Assembly: GCA_963750995.1 (NCBI GenBank)
Contig: CAVVST010000001.1
Location: 744,001-808,000, forward strand
Source: CAVVST01 sp963750995
Lineage (GTDB): Bacteria > Acidobacteriota > Vicinamibacteria > Vicinamibacterales > UBA2999
DNA length: 64,000 nt
Reading direction: 5' to 3'
The notes below the pieces were generated by a model. The model did not search any database. It saw only the letters and a list, made by a program, of their open reading frames with translations, and was not told the DNA's origin. The position numbers were made by a program, and so were the translations under genes. Positions 16,565 to 24,371 of the stretch are shown here, one piece after another. Position 1 is the stretch's first letter, and each line of letters starts with the position of its first letter.

Positions 16565-18210
16565 CGCAAGCTGGACACGATCACGCGCGACAGGATCGCG
16601 CGGGCCTCGGCCTGGATCCGCTGCAGATGGTCCCCGCCCTTGAACGTCTCGGCATACAGCTCGTACGCTGCCGCCGTGGCCGACGGACGCGCCGCGAACC
16701 AGCCGTTCGCGCTGGTGACCTTGAGTCCGCCGAGCGGCAGGCCATTGCCCTGCGCGGCGGTGAGTACCTGAAGGATGCGCTCGCCCGCAAGTCTCGACGC
16801 GGTAACGTCCTGCGGCGAAAGACACGCCAGCACCGCCTGTTCCTCTGGCGCGGCGGCCACATCGGTCCGGCTGTACAGCGGCATTCCAAGGTCTGCCGTG
16901 AGTTCTGCGTACGACTCCGATGGGGCGCGGCCCGTCCTCGCCATCAGCTCGAGCGCCAGCAGGTCCATGGCAATGCCGTCCGTGTCGGTCGTCCACGGCG
17001 CACCGTCCCGCTGCAGGAACGTGGCGCCCCCGTTCTCTTCCGCGGCAAAACCGAGCGACCCTGCCAGCAGATCGGGCGCGAACCACTTGAATCCGAACGG
17101 GACTTCCACGACCCGCCGCTGCAGGCTCGACGCGACCCGGTCGATCAGGTTGCTGCTCACCGCGGTCTTGCCGACGGCAGCCTCGGCGGGCCAGGCCGGG
17201 CGGTGCGTGAACAGGAACGAGATCGCAAGCGCCATGTAGTCGTGGGCGTTGATCAGGCCGGCGCCGCGGCTCACGATCCCGCGCCCGGCATCGGGGTCGG
17301 TGCCGAAGGCGATATCGAATCGATCGCTGAGCCCGACCAGCGCCGCCATCGCATAAGGCGACGAGCCGTTCGCCCCGATCTGTCCGTCCCGGCCGATCGG
17401 CGTACTGCGGACACTGGGATCGACGGCCCGGTCGAGGATTTCGATGTTGATGCCGTACCGGTCGGCGACCGCGGCCCACACCGCGCCGGCGGCGCCGCCC
17501 AGGGGGTCGACACCGATCCGGAGCCCTGAATGCCTGATCGCGTCCATGTCGACGATGTCGCCGAGGTCGCGGACGTACGAGTCGACGTAGTCGTAGACCT
17601 GCGTCGTGTTTGGCCGCCGTGCCCTGGCGTATATCAGGCGGCTCAGCGTTCCGCCGTCGGACTGCAGCAGACGATTCGCCCGTGCCTCGATCCAGCGGGT
17701 CACGGTGGTGTCGGCCGGTCCGCCGCTCGGCGGGATGTACCTGACGCCGCCATTCGCCGGCGAATTGTGCGCCGCCGTGACGACGATGCCGTCGGCGGCG
17801 CCGCTGGCAGGACAGCGATTGTGCGTCAGAATCGCCCGCGATACGGCGGGTGCGGGCGTACATCCGCCGTTGGCTTCGAGCATGACGCGGACACGGCTGA
17901 CGCTGAGCACCTCGACGGCGGTCGTGAATGCCGGCTCGGACAGGGCATGCGTGTCGCGGCCGATGAAGAGCGGGCCGCCGATGCCGTACTGGTGGCGGTA
18001 CTCGCAGATTGCCTGCGTGATGGCGCGAACATGCGCCTCGTTGAACGCGCCGCGAAGCGCGGATCCGCAGTGGCCGCCGCTGCCGAAGACGACCCGCTGG
18101 GTGCGATCGCTGACATCTGGCGTCTTGGCGTAGTACGCCGCGCGAAGCACCTCGGGATCGACCAGCGGTTCCGACGGGGCCGGGTGGCCCGCGAGCGCAT
18201 TGATACTCAT
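16561..18210 (-). CDS. Phosphoglucomutase-like protein with five altered active-site motifs
   Basis: A 549-residue, frameshift-free homologue of alpha-D-glucose phosphate-specific phosphoglucomutase (Escherichia coli Pgm is 546). Similarity is clear throughout: DTHALSEPAF (86-95), GGPADT, DPLGG (235-239), TTDTDGIAMDLLALELMA, NGWFAARPS. Yet each signature differs from the form I recall: TSGHRG is SGGHCG (44-49); the phosphoserine loop TPSHNP is TAAHNS, with Ala147 at the Ser; the metal loop DPDYDR is DPDAGR (305-310); the sugar loop GEES is AEEN (390-393); and the phosphate loop RPSGTE is RPSATA (508-513). Normal phosphotransfer is therefore unlikely. It overlaps its upstream and downstream neighbours by 4 nt each. 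It could be a regulatory or sugar-phosphate-binding pseudoenzyme, or a decaying gene with frame intact. Confidence 0.88.
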   Translation of the reverse strand: MSINALAGHPAPSEPLVDPEVLRAAYYAKTPDVSDRTQRVVFGSGGHCGSALRGAFNEAHVRAITQAICEYRHQYGIGGPLFIGRDTHALSEPAFTTAVEVLSVSRVRVMLEANGGCTPAPAVSRAILTHNRCPASGAADGIVVTAAHNSPANGGVRYIPPSGGPADTTVTRWIEARANRLLQSDGGTLSRLIYARARRPNTTQVYDYVDSYVRDLGDIVDMDAIRHSGLRIGVDPLGGAAGAVWAAVADRYGINIEILDRAVDPSVRSTPIGRDGQIGANGSSPYAMAALVGLSDRFDIAFGTDPDAGRGIVSRGAGLINAHDYMALAISFLFTHRPAWPAEAAVGKTAVSSNLIDRVASSLQRRVVEVPFGFKWFAPDLLAGSLGFAAEENGGATFLQRDGAPWTTDTDGIAMDLLALELMARTGRAPSESYAELTADLGMPLYSRTDVAAAPEEQAVLACLSPQDVTASRLAGERILQVLTAAQGNGLPLGGLKVTSANGWFAARPSATAAAYELYAETFKGGDHLQRIQAEARAILSRVIVSSLR

Positions 18211-18728
18211 TTGATCACCGTGACACGTAATGACCCGCCGGCCTGGCGCTGCAGTGGGAGCGCGAACAGGACGACGGAGCGGGCTTGGACCAGGCACGCC
18301 GCTGGCGGCACGCATGGCGCCTCCTCCCAGCGACGGATATCCTCGCGCGAGTCGAGAGCGGTATCGATGCAACGGCGCCAGGACTCCCCCTTCGGCGCCG
18401 GCGGCAATTCGAAGTCGACGTCGAACCGAAGGCCCTGGCCCGGCGCGAACGGGCCGTCGGCACGGTACGCGTAAGTCTGGCCCGGCTTCAGCCCGGGCAC
18501 CTGCGCGTGCCAGTAGTGGTAGGTGCGGTGGTCGGGAGGAAGGAGCGGAATCACCGCCGCCGGCGGTGTTCCATCGGCCTCGTCAAACAGGAGCAACGGG
18601 ATTGCCGTGGCACGCCCGGCAAAGACGCTGAAGTTGACGCCGGCGGCGGTGGCGGTCGCACCGAGCGGCGCTGGCGCACCCGGCTCGACGCCGCGCAGGG
18701 ATATTGCCTCGGCAGACTTCGACATCAT
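18207..18728 (-). CDS. GlgX-like stub: N-terminal CBM48 domain joined to C-terminal domain, no GH13 barrel
   Basis: A 173-residue product. Residues 10-103 match the N-terminal beta-sandwich (CBM48) of glycogen debranching enzymes (RGVEPGAPAPLGATATAAGV, NFSVFAGRATAIPLLLFDE, HYWHAQVPGLKPGQTYAYRA). Residues 104-158 match the C-terminal beta domain of the same enzymes (VDFELPPAPKG, WRRCIDTALDS, ARSVVLFALP). The catalytic (beta/alpha)8 barrel of about 500 residues that should separate them is missing and the frame runs straight through the junction at RFD/VDF. Hydrolysis is therefore not expected; carbohydrate binding is possible. The stop overlaps the ATG of the phosphoglucomutase-like gene. Two consecutive ATG codons (18728, 18725) could start it. 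Confidence 0.8.
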   Translation of the reverse strand: MMSKSAEAISLRGVEPGAPAPLGATATAAGVNFSVFAGRATAIPLLLFDEADGTPPAAVIPLLPPDHRTYHYWHAQVPGLKPGQTYAYRADGPFAPGQGLRFDVDFELPPAPKGESWRRCIDTALDSREDIRRWEEAPCVPPAACLVQARSVVLFALPLQRQAGGSLRVTVIK

Positions 18729-18756
18729 CGGGAGTCCTCGGCGTGACGATCACGTC

Positions 18757-19707
18757 TCAGCCCTTGGCAGCAGGCGCGTGCGGCGTGTCCCCAGAGCGTC
18801 GCACCTGAGCATTCCCACCAGCTATGCGATTCCGGCACTCGTCATCAGCCGCGTCCGTGTCGCGAACAGGCAACTGCAAGCGCACCAGCGCCCGGACCGT
18901 CACCGCCGCAACGACGAGCATGATCGGTACGGCAATGACGATCATCACGATCACGCGTTGATCGGGATCGATGACCGCCGCGGGAGCCAGTGCCGCTCCC
19001 AGATTCCTCGTGCACATCCCGATTGTCAGTACGTTCCGTTGCTCGTCCGCCAGGTCCGCGCCCAGCAGGTAGGCGACGAGTGTCACGCATCCGACGAAGA
19101 GAAGCATGGCCAGGATGGCGTAGCTGCCAACCGCGTCGAGCACGCTGCGGCTGTGGACGGCGACCATCAGTACCAACAGTCCGACGGTCAGCGCGCGCGT
19201 GATCCGGGCGAGTAACGGCCGCATGCGGTCCGCGATGCCTGGACGAAGGCCGCGGATGGCCACTCCCGCCAGCAACGGCAGCAGGACCATCAGCAGCAGC
19301 GGGCGGGCGATCACTCCGGGAGCGGCCGCGCTTCCCGGAATCAGCAGCGGGACGCCAACGGGCATCAAGACGACGGTCGCCGCCGCAGTCAGGACCATGA
19401 AGGCGGCCATGTAGGCGGAATCAGCGCGGGCCAGGCGCGCGAGTGCAGGCGCAAACGGGGCGCCCGGCGCAAGCGCGAGCAGCATGAGTCCAGTCGCGTA
19501 CGGCGCCGCCAGTGGCAGCGTATGAATCAGCACGTAGGCGAGCGCCGGGCAGACGAGCCACCCGACGATCAGGGTCAGGACGACGAACCGCGCATGACGC
19601 AGTGGCGCGAGCACCGCGCGAGGTGCGACGCCGAGGCCGGCTTCAGCAAGGCTGCTGACCACGAACACCACCACGCACAGGCTCAGCGCGGCGTCGAGGA
19701 GGTCCAT
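18757..19707 (-). CDS. Bile acid:sodium symporter (BASS/SBF) family transporter
   Basis: A 316-residue integral membrane protein with about nine hydrophobic segments. Features of the SBF fold include VLTLIVGWLVCPALAYVLI, YATGLMLLALAPGAPFAPAL (the APGA segment) and NVLTIGMCTRNLGAALAP, the crossover region. These proteins move organic anions with sodium; the substrate is unknown. ATG 19707 begins MDLLDAALSLCVVV; the frame stays open upstream but reads as basic non-membrane sequence. It ends 28 bp before the GlgX-like stub and is probably first in that operon. Confidence 0.82.
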   Translation of the reverse strand: MDLLDAALSLCVVVFVVSSLAEAGLGVAPRAVLAPLRHARFVVLTLIVGWLVCPALAYVLIHTLPLAAPYATGLMLLALAPGAPFAPALARLARADSAYMAAFMVLTAAATVVLMPVGVPLLIPGSAAAPGVIARPLLLMVLLPLLAGVAIRGLRPGIADRMRPLLARITRALTVGLLVLMVAVHSRSVLDAVGSYAILAMLLFVGCVTLVAYLLGADLADEQRNVLTIGMCTRNLGAALAPAAVIDPDQRVIVMIVIAVPIMLVVAAVTVRALVRLQLPVRDTDAADDECRNRIAGGNAQVRRSGDTPHAPAAKG

Positions 19708-19809
19708 CGCCAACGATTGTGGCGACCCGCCGCCGCGGGCGGCCATGCCGATCCGGCATAGCCGCCCGGCACGCCGCGGTCGTAGCGTCAACCCTTGAGG
19801 GAGATTGCC

Positions 19810-20091
19810 ATGTCCGATAGATACATCAGGGTGTTGCTGACCGTTATTGCGCTCGAACTGCTGTGGCTCTCCCTGGACGGTTGGTCGCGCCCATTGAGTG
19901 CGCAACCTCAAGCCATGCCCGTCGTCATCACCGGTATCCGCCTTGACCCGGCAATCAGCCACCACCGCGTCCCCGTCGTCGTGGAGGGAACGGTGGTCAT
20001 CTCGGCGGCAACGCCGCTGAAGATCACAGCGGATGAACCGTTGCCGGTGAAATCGGTGCCATACTCGCCCGCAGACCGGCCGGGCGAGTGA
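19810..20091 (+). CDS. Small membrane-anchored protein, unknown function
   Basis: A 93-residue product from ATG 19810, preceded by TTGAGGGAG. An N-terminal hydrophobic helix (VLLTVIALELLWLSLDGW) is followed by a short periplasmic beta-rich tail (MPVVITGIRLD, VPVVVEGTVVISA, DEPLPVKSVPY). I do not recognise a named family. It lies alone on the plus strand, divergent from the BASS operon and convergent with a transporter remnant. Confidence 0.65.
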   Translation: MSDRYIRVLLTVIALELLWLSLDGWSRPLSAQPQAMPVVITGIRLDPAISHHRVPVVVEGTVVISAATPLKITADEPLPVKSVPYSPADRPGE

Positions 20092-20099
20092 CGGCCGTT

Positions 20100-20327
20100 T
20101 CAGCGCGTCTTGTTCAGGATCGTTCCTATCGACAGCAGCTTCGGCGGCGGGTCTGCGCGGCCGACAGATCCGTCACGATGACGGCGGAGATCATGGCATA
20201 CAGGGGAAACTGCAGCCACAGGTGCAGGGCGATCTCCGCCGACACCGCGGCGGCCAGGGCGGCGCGAATCCCGAGTTGAAGCGGCGGAATGAAATTCCGC
20301 GACCCTCCGGGCTTCGACCGCCATCGT
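20100..20327 (-). pseudogene. Remnant of a FUSC/aromatic-acid-exporter-type membrane protein
   Basis: About 50 residues ([39 protein letters not shown]) match the first two TM helices of FUSC/ArAE transporters, which are normally 350 residues or longer. The upstream ATG at 20327 is in another frame from the recognisable part, and after the motif the reading soon stops; nothing resembling the rest of the protein follows before the convergent gene. I read it as a decayed or truncated gene. An assembly deletion is an alternative. Confidence 0.5.
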
Positions 20328-20342
20328 GGGCCGGCGCTACGC

Positions 20343-20516
20343 CTAGTAGACCGGCCCGCCGCCCACCAGAATGCCGGGGCCATCGCCCGCTCCGGTCCAG
20401 CGCGCGCCGGACCAGGGCAGACCGATGCCAATGCCCGCGCCTTCCATGCAGGCGGCGCTTGCGAGCGCCGCGAGCGCGATCACGACCGCCATCATCACGT
20501 GTCTCGATCGAGTCAT
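20343..20516 (-). CDS. 57-residue putative lipoprotein
   Basis: A very short gene ([20 protein letters not shown] start, lipobox LASAAC with Cys 23) with a Gly-rich mature part ending [13 protein letters not shown] 20516 overlaps the stop of the VOC gene (ATGA) and is preceded by GGAGGTG, so coupling is likely. Gly-rich, Tyr-ended mini-lipoproteins are common in this lineage; function unknown. Confidence 0.65.
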   Translation of the reverse strand: MTRSRHVMMAVVIALAALASAACMEGAGIGIGLPWSGARWTGAGDGPGILVGGGPVY

Positions 20517-21385
20517 TGCGCACCTCCATCATCGAATGGGAATTTCTGCAGCGCCAGCGGCGCGCCGGTGGGGTCGACGATGATGGCCAGCGACCCGTTG
20601 CGCACGCTGGCCCGCGGCGCCACGGCAATCGTCGCGCCCAATTCCTCGGCCCCGGCCGCCATGGCGGCCGGATCCGCGACCCGCACGTACGGCAGCCACG
20701 CCGACGTCTCCCGCGTCCACGGGCTGAGAAACAATCCCGCGCGGGGACGATCGGTCTGCAGCAGGTAATAGGTGAAGTTCTCGCGGGTATCGGAGACTTC
20801 GTGGCGAAAGCCGACCGCGGCGTCATAGAACGTCAACGCCGCCGCGGCGTCACGCGCCACGTAATCCATCCACAGCCAGCGGTGCAGTCCTGGGGGCGTC
20901 GCGGTCTCGAAACGCGGCCCCCCGCTCGCCAGGCCAAGCGGCGCGCCTTGCGGATCGGCGACCACCGCCACGCGCAGCTGCTTGTGCACCTTGCGCGGAT
21001 CTCGAATCACCCGCCCGCCCTGCTGCCGGAATACCCCCACCGAGCCGTCCAGGTCCCGGACAACCACGTAGGCGAGCCACTGCGCGATGAAGGGGGTACC
21101 CGCGGTCGGAGTTCGGGGCACGATGCCGCCGATCGGGACGCCGTTATGCTTGATGATCGTGTAACCCGGATCGACCCCATTGGCCGCGTCGAACGTCCAC
21201 CCGAACAGCGATCCATAGAACGCGCGGGAAGCTGAGGGGTTGTCCGTCACCAGATCGTGCCAGACGAATTCGCCTGGAACCGCGAGCATGCGATCGGCTG
21301 ACAGAGGCTCGCGCGACTGGGGCACCGCGGCGACCCCATACAGCATCGCCGTCAGCACGGAAGCGATGACCACAGGTCGTGGCAT
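20513..21385 (-). CDS. Exported two-domain VOC (glyoxalase/dioxygenase-fold) protein
   Basis: A 290-residue protein with two vicinal-oxygen-chelate repeats: about residues 38-150 (EFVWHDLVTDNPSASRAFY, FGWTFDA, GYTIIKHNGVPIGGI) and 165-285 (WLWMDYVARDAAAALTFYDA, LFLSPW, GSLAIIVDPTGAPLALQKF). The layout resembles members annotated as glyoxalase-like or hydroxylase-type VOC proteins. A signal peptide (VVIASVLTAMLYGVAAVPQ) places it outside the cytoplasm, unusual for VOC enzymes. Substrate unknown. It starts 54 bp after the VWA gene stop and its stop overlaps the small lipoprotein start. Confidence 0.8.
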   Translation of the reverse strand: MPRPVVIASVLTAMLYGVAAVPQSREPLSADRMLAVPGEFVWHDLVTDNPSASRAFYGSLFGWTFDAANGVDPGYTIIKHNGVPIGGIVPRTPTAGTPFIAQWLAYVVVRDLDGSVGVFRQQGGRVIRDPRKVHKQLRVAVVADPQGAPLGLASGGPRFETATPPGLHRWLWMDYVARDAAAALTFYDAAVGFRHEVSDTRENFTYYLLQTDRPRAGLFLSPWTRETSAWLPYVRVADPAAMAAGAEELGATIAVAPRASVRNGSLAIIVDPTGAPLALQKFPFDDGGAQ

Positions 21386-21439
21386 GGTCCCAGCCTATGG
21401 TCATCCGACGGCGGCTGCTATGCGCTTGCGGTACCAGGG

Positions 21440-22482
21440 TCAGCGCGCGGTACCGGACGCCGTGGCCGGGACCGCCGCTCGCCGGGACGTCGTGGCGTAA
21501 TAACCGCTTCGCGTGCGGGCACGCAGTCCGGGCCGCGTCTCCACCCGCACCGAGACGCGCCGATATCCGGCGCTGGCCGCGGCGGACGGGACGTATCCCA
21601 GCCAGGACCTGCTGCGAGAGCTCAGCGGCAATTTCGGCGTAGATCGGCTCGATGTCAGCGAAACCCGCCGGGGCAAACGCGCGACCGCCGGTCGGTCTCG
21701 GCAAGCTGACGCATGCCGAACCGAATCCCCTGATCGTACTGAACGTGACGCGCCGCATCCTCCGGAGGCATCGGCACGATCGTGAAAATCGTCACCGAGC
21801 TCCGCTGCGCCTGCTCGAGGACGTCGTTCAACGAGAGGCGGCTTCTCGTGTCGTCGCCATCGGTCAGGACGACGACCGCCTGCCGCCGGGCCTCGCCTTC
21901 CGGCGGCCGCGCGCGCGCAAGCTCATGCTGTGCAACGTACAGAGCCTCATACAGGGCGGTCGTTCCGCGAGCTGACGAGTTCTTGATCGCGGATTCCAGG
22001 CGGCGGGTGTCGCTGGTCAGCGGCTCCTTTATCTCCACGCTGTCGTTGAACAGCACGACTGCGGCGCGGTCGTCGCGCTTCAACGAACGAATCAGGTTCA
22101 CGGCCGCGCGCTGGACCAGCCGGAGATTCGGGGCCATGCTGCTGCTGGTGTCCATCACCACCATGAGATCGAGCGGCGCGGTGATCGAGACGAACGTCGC
22201 CACCTGCTGCCGCTCGCCTTCCTCGTAGACGCTGAAGTCCGCGGCAACCAGGTCGGACACGAAACGGCGTTCCGGGTCCACGACCGACACCTGCAGGACG
22301 ACAAGATCGGTCCCGGCGCGGAATGTGGCCTGCGGCGGCCCCGAACCCGATGCGGCGTTCGGGACCGGCGCCTGGGCATGCACCACGACCGCCCAGGCGC
22401 CGAGTGCGACAAGCCACTGATACGAAGGCGCGCCCGGCGTCGGCTCCGCCGGCGCGTCAGGGCAGGTTGAAGCGAACGGCAT
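21440..22482 (-). CDS. VWFA-related exported protein (two frameshifts)
   Basis: Acidobacterial VWFA-related domain protein of about 345 residues. The N-terminal beta region (LVVLQVSVVDPERRFVSDL, DFSVYEEGERQQVATFV) precedes a von Willebrand A domain with a MIDAS motif DTSSSM, conserved Thr in RGTTALYEAL and Asp in LTDGDDTRS. The family's usual ending is present only in other frames: GGRAFAPAGFADIEPIYAEI and then WLGYVPSAAASAGYRRVSVR with GYYA. Breaks lie near 21690 and 21610. Start ATG 22482 lies inside the end of the upstream porin gene and is the best candidate, though its N-terminus is a poor signal peptide. Probably a secreted adhesion or assembly factor. Confidence 0.75.
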
Positions 22483-23779
22483 ACTGCACCCGATGCGCGG
22501 AACCGGTGTCATCGTCCTCGCCGAACACCTCGCGGCTGCCATACAGATACTCGACCCCGGTCCACGCGCGGTCACCGAGGAACCAGTACAGAAGGTTTAC
22601 CGACCCGTACTCGAGACGCTTGTTGACGATGGAGGTGTAGAACTCTTCGTTCGAAGATGTCGGCGACGCTGTAGACGCGCGTTGGTGGACCAGCGCTGCC
22701 GCCCAGAAGTGCTCGTATCCGCCCATGAACGCGATGCCGGCGACGGCGTGCAGCTTCCCGGTCTCGTCGGGTACCGCCGTCAGTGCCGCCACGGTACCGG
22801 CCGATGCCTTCGCCGTAAGTAACCACGCCATAGGCGGAGTCGCTTTCCGAACGGGATGAACTTCACCGACGCCATGGTCCCCCACAGCGTGACCGTGTCG
22901 CGGTCGGTGTTGCCGCCCGCGTCCTCTACGGCGGAGCGGAAGCTGGCCGCGCCGACGAAGCCTGAGGTCGTGAGATGGCCGCGTGGGAAGTCGAAGCGGA
23001 CGCGTCCGACGATGTCGGGCATCGGGTACTCGGCCTTCCCGGGTATGTCGACGGGGAGAACGAATCGCCGACTTGTTGTCCTCGACCGCGGCCGACCAGG
23101 TCACAACCAGCCGGCTTTCTGCGTCCACCGTGCCTGGGCCTGGCGGATCTGCGCGAACGCGGTCGGCGCCTCGAAATCGATCGTGCGCGGCAGGTTGTCG
23201 TCGTCCATGAACGTGGTCCACGTCTGACCGGCGAGCAGGCCGCCCCAGGTGCCGTAGGCGTGTCTGAGGCGAAGCGCGCTGCTGGTCCCGTAGAAATCCG
23301 TCTCGATGAACATTCGCAGTTCCTGCTCTTCCACCTGTCCGCGGATATCGAGATTGAGCCGGGTTTCTTTGGCGATGGATGTTCGAATTGGTCCCTTCGA
23401 TCTCGTCGACGGGAATCGTGCGCGTGTCGAAGAAATCCTCGGAACCGATTGGCTCGAAGTCGCGGATCACATCGAGTTTGACCTGACCGCCGGGCTTGAA
23501 CACGAACGCACCCATCCGGAAACCGTCCGGAGCGGGCTTCTCCGCCTGTGCCGGCGCTGGTGCGGCGTCTTGTGGCGAGGCGCCGCCGGCGCAGAGACGG
23601 GCGCGGCCTCGGGTGGCGACGACGGCTCCGCCGGGGCTGTTACAGCCCCGGCCGCGGGCGGTATCGGCTCAACGCTGCCGGCGGTGTCCTGCGCTGCGCA
23701 GATCCACGGCAAGGCGATCAGCGTGGCGGTCGAGGACGAGGGTTCGAACAGCGCGAGCTGTTGCGGTGCTCATGGTCAT
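22457..23779 (-). CDS. DcaP-like outer-membrane porin (several frameshifts)
   Basis: Trimeric porin-like protein. Segments in order: signal region (MSTATARAVRTLVL, then TLIALPWICAAQDTAG in another frame), linker rich in Ala/Pro, first strand FKPGGQVKLDVIRDFEPIGS, then LRMFIETDFYGTSSALRLRH, AYGTWGGLLAGQTWTTFMDD, FDFPRGHLTTSGFVGAASF, GTMASVKFIPFGKRLR, VNLLYWFLGDRAWTGVEYLYG and closing HRVQYAVRFNLP. At least five frame changes between about 23700 and 22830 are needed to join them. The sequence fits DcaP-like proteins, which pass small anionic solutes. The end overlaps the start of the VWA gene by 26 bp. Confidence 0.7.
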
Positions 23780-23819
23780 GGCTCCGATCCGGGTAATCCA
23801 AATTACGAACTGGCAAGGG

Positions 23820-24203
23820 TCATAAGGAGGCGGCGCGTGCGGCGCCGCGGGAGGGCTCCAGCCAGCGCCGGGCGGCCGCCTCGGTGGCGAAGTACGCAAT
23901 CGGCACGCGCCGAAGCGGCTGCGCCATCAGCGTGAGCATGGCGGGCTTCCATTCCAGGTCGCCGAAGATCCCGATTTTCGAGACCCCCTCGTCGTCATGC
24001 AGCCATAGCGAGTGACGTTCGAAGCGCGCGTCAGGCTTCCAGCCGGCAAAGCCGTCGAGGTGAAGCAGCACGCGCACCGATCCGGCGGTCGCGATCGCAG
24101 TGCGCACGAACTGCACGAGCTCGACCTGGTCCTCGGCGGTGACGACACCGCCGAGTGTCGCCGTAACCAGGTCCGGTGGCTCGAAGTGCCTGCTGAGGAC
24201 CAT
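23820..24203 (-). CDS. SpoIIAA/STAS-like domain protein
   Basis: A 127-residue cytoplasmic protein from ATG 24203 with the SpoIIAA-like (STAS/SEC14-like) pattern: VTATLGGVVTAEDQVELVQF, VRVLLHLDGFAGWKPDARFE, VSKIGIFGDLEW, IAYFATEAAARRWLE. Members of this family often occur alone with unknown roles; some may bind lipids or regulators. It is divergent from the decarboxylase gene and lies 40 bp upstream of the porin start on the same strand. Confidence 0.78.
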   Translation of the reverse strand: MVLSRHFEPPDLVTATLGGVVTAEDQVELVQFVRTAIATAGSVRVLLHLDGFAGWKPDARFERHSLWLHDDEGVSKIGIFGDLEWKPAMLTLMAQPLRRVPIAYFATEAAARRWLEPSRGAARAASL

Positions 24204-24371
24204 CCCGCTCAACGGTACGAAACGGGTATTGCAGCGACTATGCGGTTCCGGCGCTCGATTCGCGCGATGCGACCTCCACCGCCGGAAACGCATAGGCGGA
24301 TCGCACACTGGTTCGTATCCTCGCCGTGATACGCCGACACCGGCATCGCATCTTTTGGGGGAGTCCGATTC

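Noticed and set aside
16565..17863. A long minus-strand frame in another phase from the phosphoglucomutase-like gene
   Set aside because: The frame upstream of the SemiSWEET start is Arg-rich shadow of the phosphoglucomutase-like gene; only its last 130 codons are real.
16561..18210. Phosphoglucomutase motif changes as an artefact of paired indels
   Set aside because: The frame is continuous and the flanking residues of each motif align without shift; at DPDAGR no local frame change restores the canonical motif.
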